The notes below the pieces were generated by a model. That model had not been told where the DNA came from. It did no database searches and saw nothing but the letters and a program-made list of their open reading frames with translations. A stretch of 64,000 nt of DNA from JABMQW01 sp964439935 (GTDB lineage Bacteria > Fidelibacterota > Marinisomatia > Marinisomatales > TCS56). Where the stretch lies: contig CAYTPW010000007.1 in NCBI GenBank assembly GCA_964439935.1, positions 62,001-126,000 on the forward strand, in the 5' to 3' direction. The position numbers were made by a program, and so were the translations under genes. Every line of letters begins with the position of its first letter. The stretch's first letter is position 1. Of the stretch, positions 61,593 to 64,000 are shown piece by piece.

Positions 61593-63908
61593 ATGGTGAA
61601 TTTAAAAACCTGGAAACAAGTCTTCCCGCTGTTGGTGCTACTGCCTGCTCTGCATGGACAAGCTCTGGATCCGCGCTTTCATTCTTATCCTGAGATTCAA
61701 TCAATGCTGTATTCCCTGGCGGCAGTACCTGCCTTTGAAGATATATACATAGTTGATACAATCGGTTATTCGCAACATGACCAGTTGCCGATTCTGGCAG
61801 TGAAAATATCTGATAATGTCGGCCTGAAAGAAGATGAACCACGGGTATTGTTTCTGGGGCAGGTTCATGCTGAAGAGGTGCTGGGAGTAGAGGCAGTTCT
61901 GAAGTTAATATTATTGATGCTGGATCCGCCACCGTCGCAGGCCCTCCACATGAATATCCTTCGGAATGAATTGGAGACCTGGATAGTACCATCCTATAAT
62001 CCGGAGGGCATGTCGGTAGTTTATAGCGGACTGGACGTAAGTTACAGGAAAAACAAGCACGATTTTTCACCAGATGGCCCCTGGCCCAATAATATTTTTG
62101 ATTACGATCCCAGCATAGGCAATGATATTGATGGTGTGGATATGAATCGTAATTATGATTTCAACTGGATATTCGGTGAAGGTTTTCTGGAATTGGACCC
62201 GTCGCCATACGGTGCCCATTATGATTATTTCAAGGGCCTGGTGCCATTCTCCGAGCCCGAAACACGGGCCATTCGTGATTTGGCTCGGGAAAATGATTTT
62301 CTGTTTTCAATAACCTGGCACAGTTCTCGTTCCGGTAATTTGTCGGAAAAAGTATTCTATCCCTGGTCCTGGGACGGCAAAGTAACTCCTGATGATGCTG
62401 TAATCACAACGATTGGTGAGACACTGGCCGGTCTGCTTGTGAATGAGAGTGGGGAAGGTACCTATCTGGATGCCTATGGAGGTTCGCGAAACGGTAAGGC
62501 ACATGACTGGTTTTACGCTGCCACCGGCTGTATTCAGTACTTGGTCGAATGTGGTACTTCCAATTTGCATCCCGATAGTTTAATCATTGAAGATACTATT
62601 GATCGCCTTTTACCCGGCATGCTTTACTTGATGGATCGCTCGATTGGTTATTATACTGACGCTACTCAGATAACAGGTACCGTTTTGGATGGTGGTGCGC
62701 CCCTGGAAAACGCGAACGTTAAGCTGATTGAATTGTCTAGTTCAGTACAGGAGCTGCGCTTAACCGATGAATTCGGCCGCTTCCGCCGGATTGTAGAACC
62801 GGGAACCTATTCGCTGGTTTTCAGTAAGCCGGGTTATTATTCCGACACCGTAATGGCAACCGCCAATTCCAGCACAATCACTAGTCAAACGGTGAGCCTA
62901 CTTCCAAAGCTGGATCATGATCTGGTTTTAAATATCACCGGATCTCCAGCGCCAATCAATCAATCAATCACTGGAATCTTTACGGCGGACGGAAGCACCG
63001 ATACTATTAACCTTACCGAGGGTTCCAATACAATCAGTTTGACTGCGGGAGAATGGCAGGTTGTGATACAGGCAGCCGGATATCAAGCCTGGATTGGCAG
63101 CTTGATTTCATACACCGGTGCTGATTATTCGATTCTGCTTGCCGTGCCCGATCATCTCTGGGTCGCAGATCTATCCGATTCAAACAGCTGGGATTTTCGG
63201 CAAGGACCCTGGGATTTTTCCAGTGACACGCTCAAATCGCAAGCCGATTTGCTATATCCCAATTCCACTTCCGCAAGAGATACCTTTAAATTACTTTCCC
63301 GACCAATAAATGTTAGTGGCTCTAACCAGATCGTCGCGAGTCTCACACACCGTTATGAAACAGAGTGGGAACAGGACTCGATCTCTCTGATGGTGGTTGA
63401 CGTTAATGATAGTCTCCTGGCATACTGGTCGGTAGCTGACCAGCACTGGAGCGATACGATCACAACCTGGATCAGCAGCAAAGTAGGAGATGAATTGGAT
63501 TCCATTCGCGTAGCCCTGCTATTTAATGTTGATGGTAGCGTGAACTATCGGGGCTGGCAGATCCTGGGTATTGAACTATCGGCTGCTACCATGACTGACA
63601 TGGCAGTTCAGGGTGGAAGCAGCGATTCTGATAACCGATTAAAAATTTCCAATCCTTACCCGAATCCTTCGACCGGGATGGTGGGGATCGATATCTCCGG
63701 AATAACAGGACCGTTTTCCATCACTGTTTTCGATCTGCGAGGGCGCCAAATTTACCATGAGAATATTGCCGACCCGATAAACGGACTTAATCCCTGGCAA
63801 TTGGATTTTGCAAATAGCAGAAATCTCGTCAGTTCCGGGGTATATTTCCTGCGTATTAAATCACCCAAACACACTACTGTAAAAAAATGCATCATACTGA
63901 AAAACTGA
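61593..63908 (+). CDS. Secreted zinc carboxypeptidase (M14) with type IX sorting domain
   Basis: 771 residues. A signal peptide (about 1-25, ending at ALHGQ) precedes the M14 core. Zinc ligands are seen in LGQVHAEEVLGVEA (His and Glu near 91-94) and TWHSSRSGN (His near 243); the substrate arginine region is DMNRNYDFNW, and the catalytic Glu is in YLVECGTSN (near 315). A carboxypeptidase-regulatory domain (TGTVLDGGAPLENANVKLIEL, about 350-430) and two beta domains follow. The last 85 residues (SNPYPNPSTGMVGIDIS ... SSGVYFLRIKS) are a type IX secretion sorting domain. It trims peptides outside the cell. Confidence 0.9.
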   Translation: MVNLKTWKQVFPLLVLLPALHGQALDPRFHSYPEIQSMLYSLAAVPAFEDIYIVDTIGYSQHDQLPILAVKISDNVGLKEDEPRVLFLGQVHAEEVLGVEAVLKLILLMLDPPPSQALHMNILRNELETWIVPSYNPEGMSVVYSGLDVSYRKNKHDFSPDGPWPNNIFDYDPSIGNDIDGVDMNRNYDFNWIFGEGFLELDPSPYGAHYDYFKGLVPFSEPETRAIRDLARENDFLFSITWHSSRSGNLSEKVFYPWSWDGKVTPDDAVITTIGETLAGLLVNESGEGTYLDAYGGSRNGKAHDWFYAATGCIQYLVECGTSNLHPDSLIIEDTIDRLLPGMLYLMDRSIGYYTDATQITGTVLDGGAPLENANVKLIELSSSVQELRLTDEFGRFRRIVEPGTYSLVFSKPGYYSDTVMATANSSTITSQTVSLLPKLDHDLVLNITGSPAPINQSITGIFTADGSTDTINLTEGSNTISLTAGEWQVVIQAAGYQAWIGSLISYTGADYSILLAVPDHLWVADLSDSNSWDFRQGPWDFSSDTLKSQADLLYPNSTSARDTFKLLSRPINVSGSNQIVASLTHRYETEWEQDSISLMVVDVNDSLLAYWSVADQHWSDTITTWISSKVGDELDSIRVALLFNVDGSVNYRGWQILGIELSAATMTDMAVQGGSSDSDNRLKISNPYPNPSTGMVGIDISGITGPFSITVFDLRGRQIYHENIADPINGLNPWQLDFANSRNLVSSGVYFLRIKSPKHTTVKKCIILKN

Positions 63909-64000
63909 ACCGATTCATTTTGGGATTTATCATTTGCTGGACAGGTATGTTTGCCACCGAAACCAATTTTCGTGGTCTGTCCCCGGCTGAAATTACCAGC
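63887..64000 (+). CDS. Exported protein, 3' end cut off by the window
   Basis: An ATG at 63887, inside the last codons of the carboxypeptidase gene, opens a frame that runs to the edge of the window (38 codons). The first about 24 residues form a signal peptide (KLNRFILGFIICWTGMFA). Only ETNFRGLSPAEITS of the mature part is visible, so no family can be assigned. The 22-base overlap suggests co-translation with the carboxypeptidase. Many envelope genes in this window overlap in the same way. Confidence 0.55.
   Translation, partial: MHHTEKLNRFILGFIICWTGMFATETNFRGLSPAEITS

Noticed and set aside
1..64000. CRISPR arrays, tRNA or rRNA genes
   Set aside because: No regularly spaced identical repeats, cloverleaf-like segments or rRNA-like sequence were noticed on either strand by eye. 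A covariance search would be needed to exclude short RNAs.

Overview
The window comes from a Gram-negative-type bacterium, probably of the FCB superphylum (Marinimicrobia/Neomarinimicrobiota- or Calditrichota-like). The evidence is type IX secretion C-terminal sorting domains (YPNPFN-type), many lipobox lipoproteins, a PilQ secretin, a predicted outer-membrane barrel and a capnine-type sulfonolipid gene set. No rRNA or tRNA was seen, so the phylum is an inference. Both ends cut through genes: a transporter at base 1 and a secreted protein at base 64000.

Layout. 1-8.1 kb: UMF1-type transporter, metal-binding HMA protein with a palindromic operator candidate, two cell-envelope genes, acetyl-CoA synthetase, a small zinc-ribbon gene, leucyl aminopeptidase, HD-domain protein. 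8.2-9.3 kb (minus strand): PepSY-like protein with a His/Asp tail, and an SRPBCC protein. 9.3-14.3 kb: an AT-rich block of five minus-strand genes (two methyltransferases, a class 3 lipase lipoprotein, an Asp-box propeller lipoprotein, a SIMPL protein). Some are separated by integron attC-like sites, so this looks like a cassette array with no integrase in view. 14.5-17.2 kb: rmuC, a duplicated-domain lipoprotein, a metallo-beta-lactamase-fold protein. 17.5-20.8 kb: APS reductase, cysteate synthase and cysteate acyltransferase, read as a sulfonolipid pathway. 20.8-26.5 kb: a helicase-nuclease, then an ECF sigma factor operon.

26.6-32.1 kb is a redox block: NfnAB (ferredoxin/NADH/NADPH bifurcation) followed by the three-gene proton-pumping transhydrogenase pntA-pntA2-pntB. 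A proline iminopeptidase follows. 33.4-48.8 kb is a near-complete type IV pilus locus (pilin, pilT, minor pilins, pilMNOPQ, a giant Ig-like lipoprotein, pilBCD), with most genes touching or overlapping. 48.9-52.5 kb encodes a C25-type protease relative ending in a dockerin. 52.5-57.2 kb is a poly-gamma-glutamate locus (pgsB, pgsC, pgsW) with two extra envelope genes, the last a predicted outer-membrane barrel. 57.4-64 kb holds secreted propeller proteins and an M14 carboxypeptidase, two of them with type IX sorting domains.

Most of the window serves the cell surface: envelope lipid chemistry, pili, capsule-like polymer and secreted proteases. The most unusual items are the attC-like cassette array, the three-gene sulfonolipid set that brings its own sulfite-producing enzyme, and the polyglutamate operon with its own candidate outer-membrane component.
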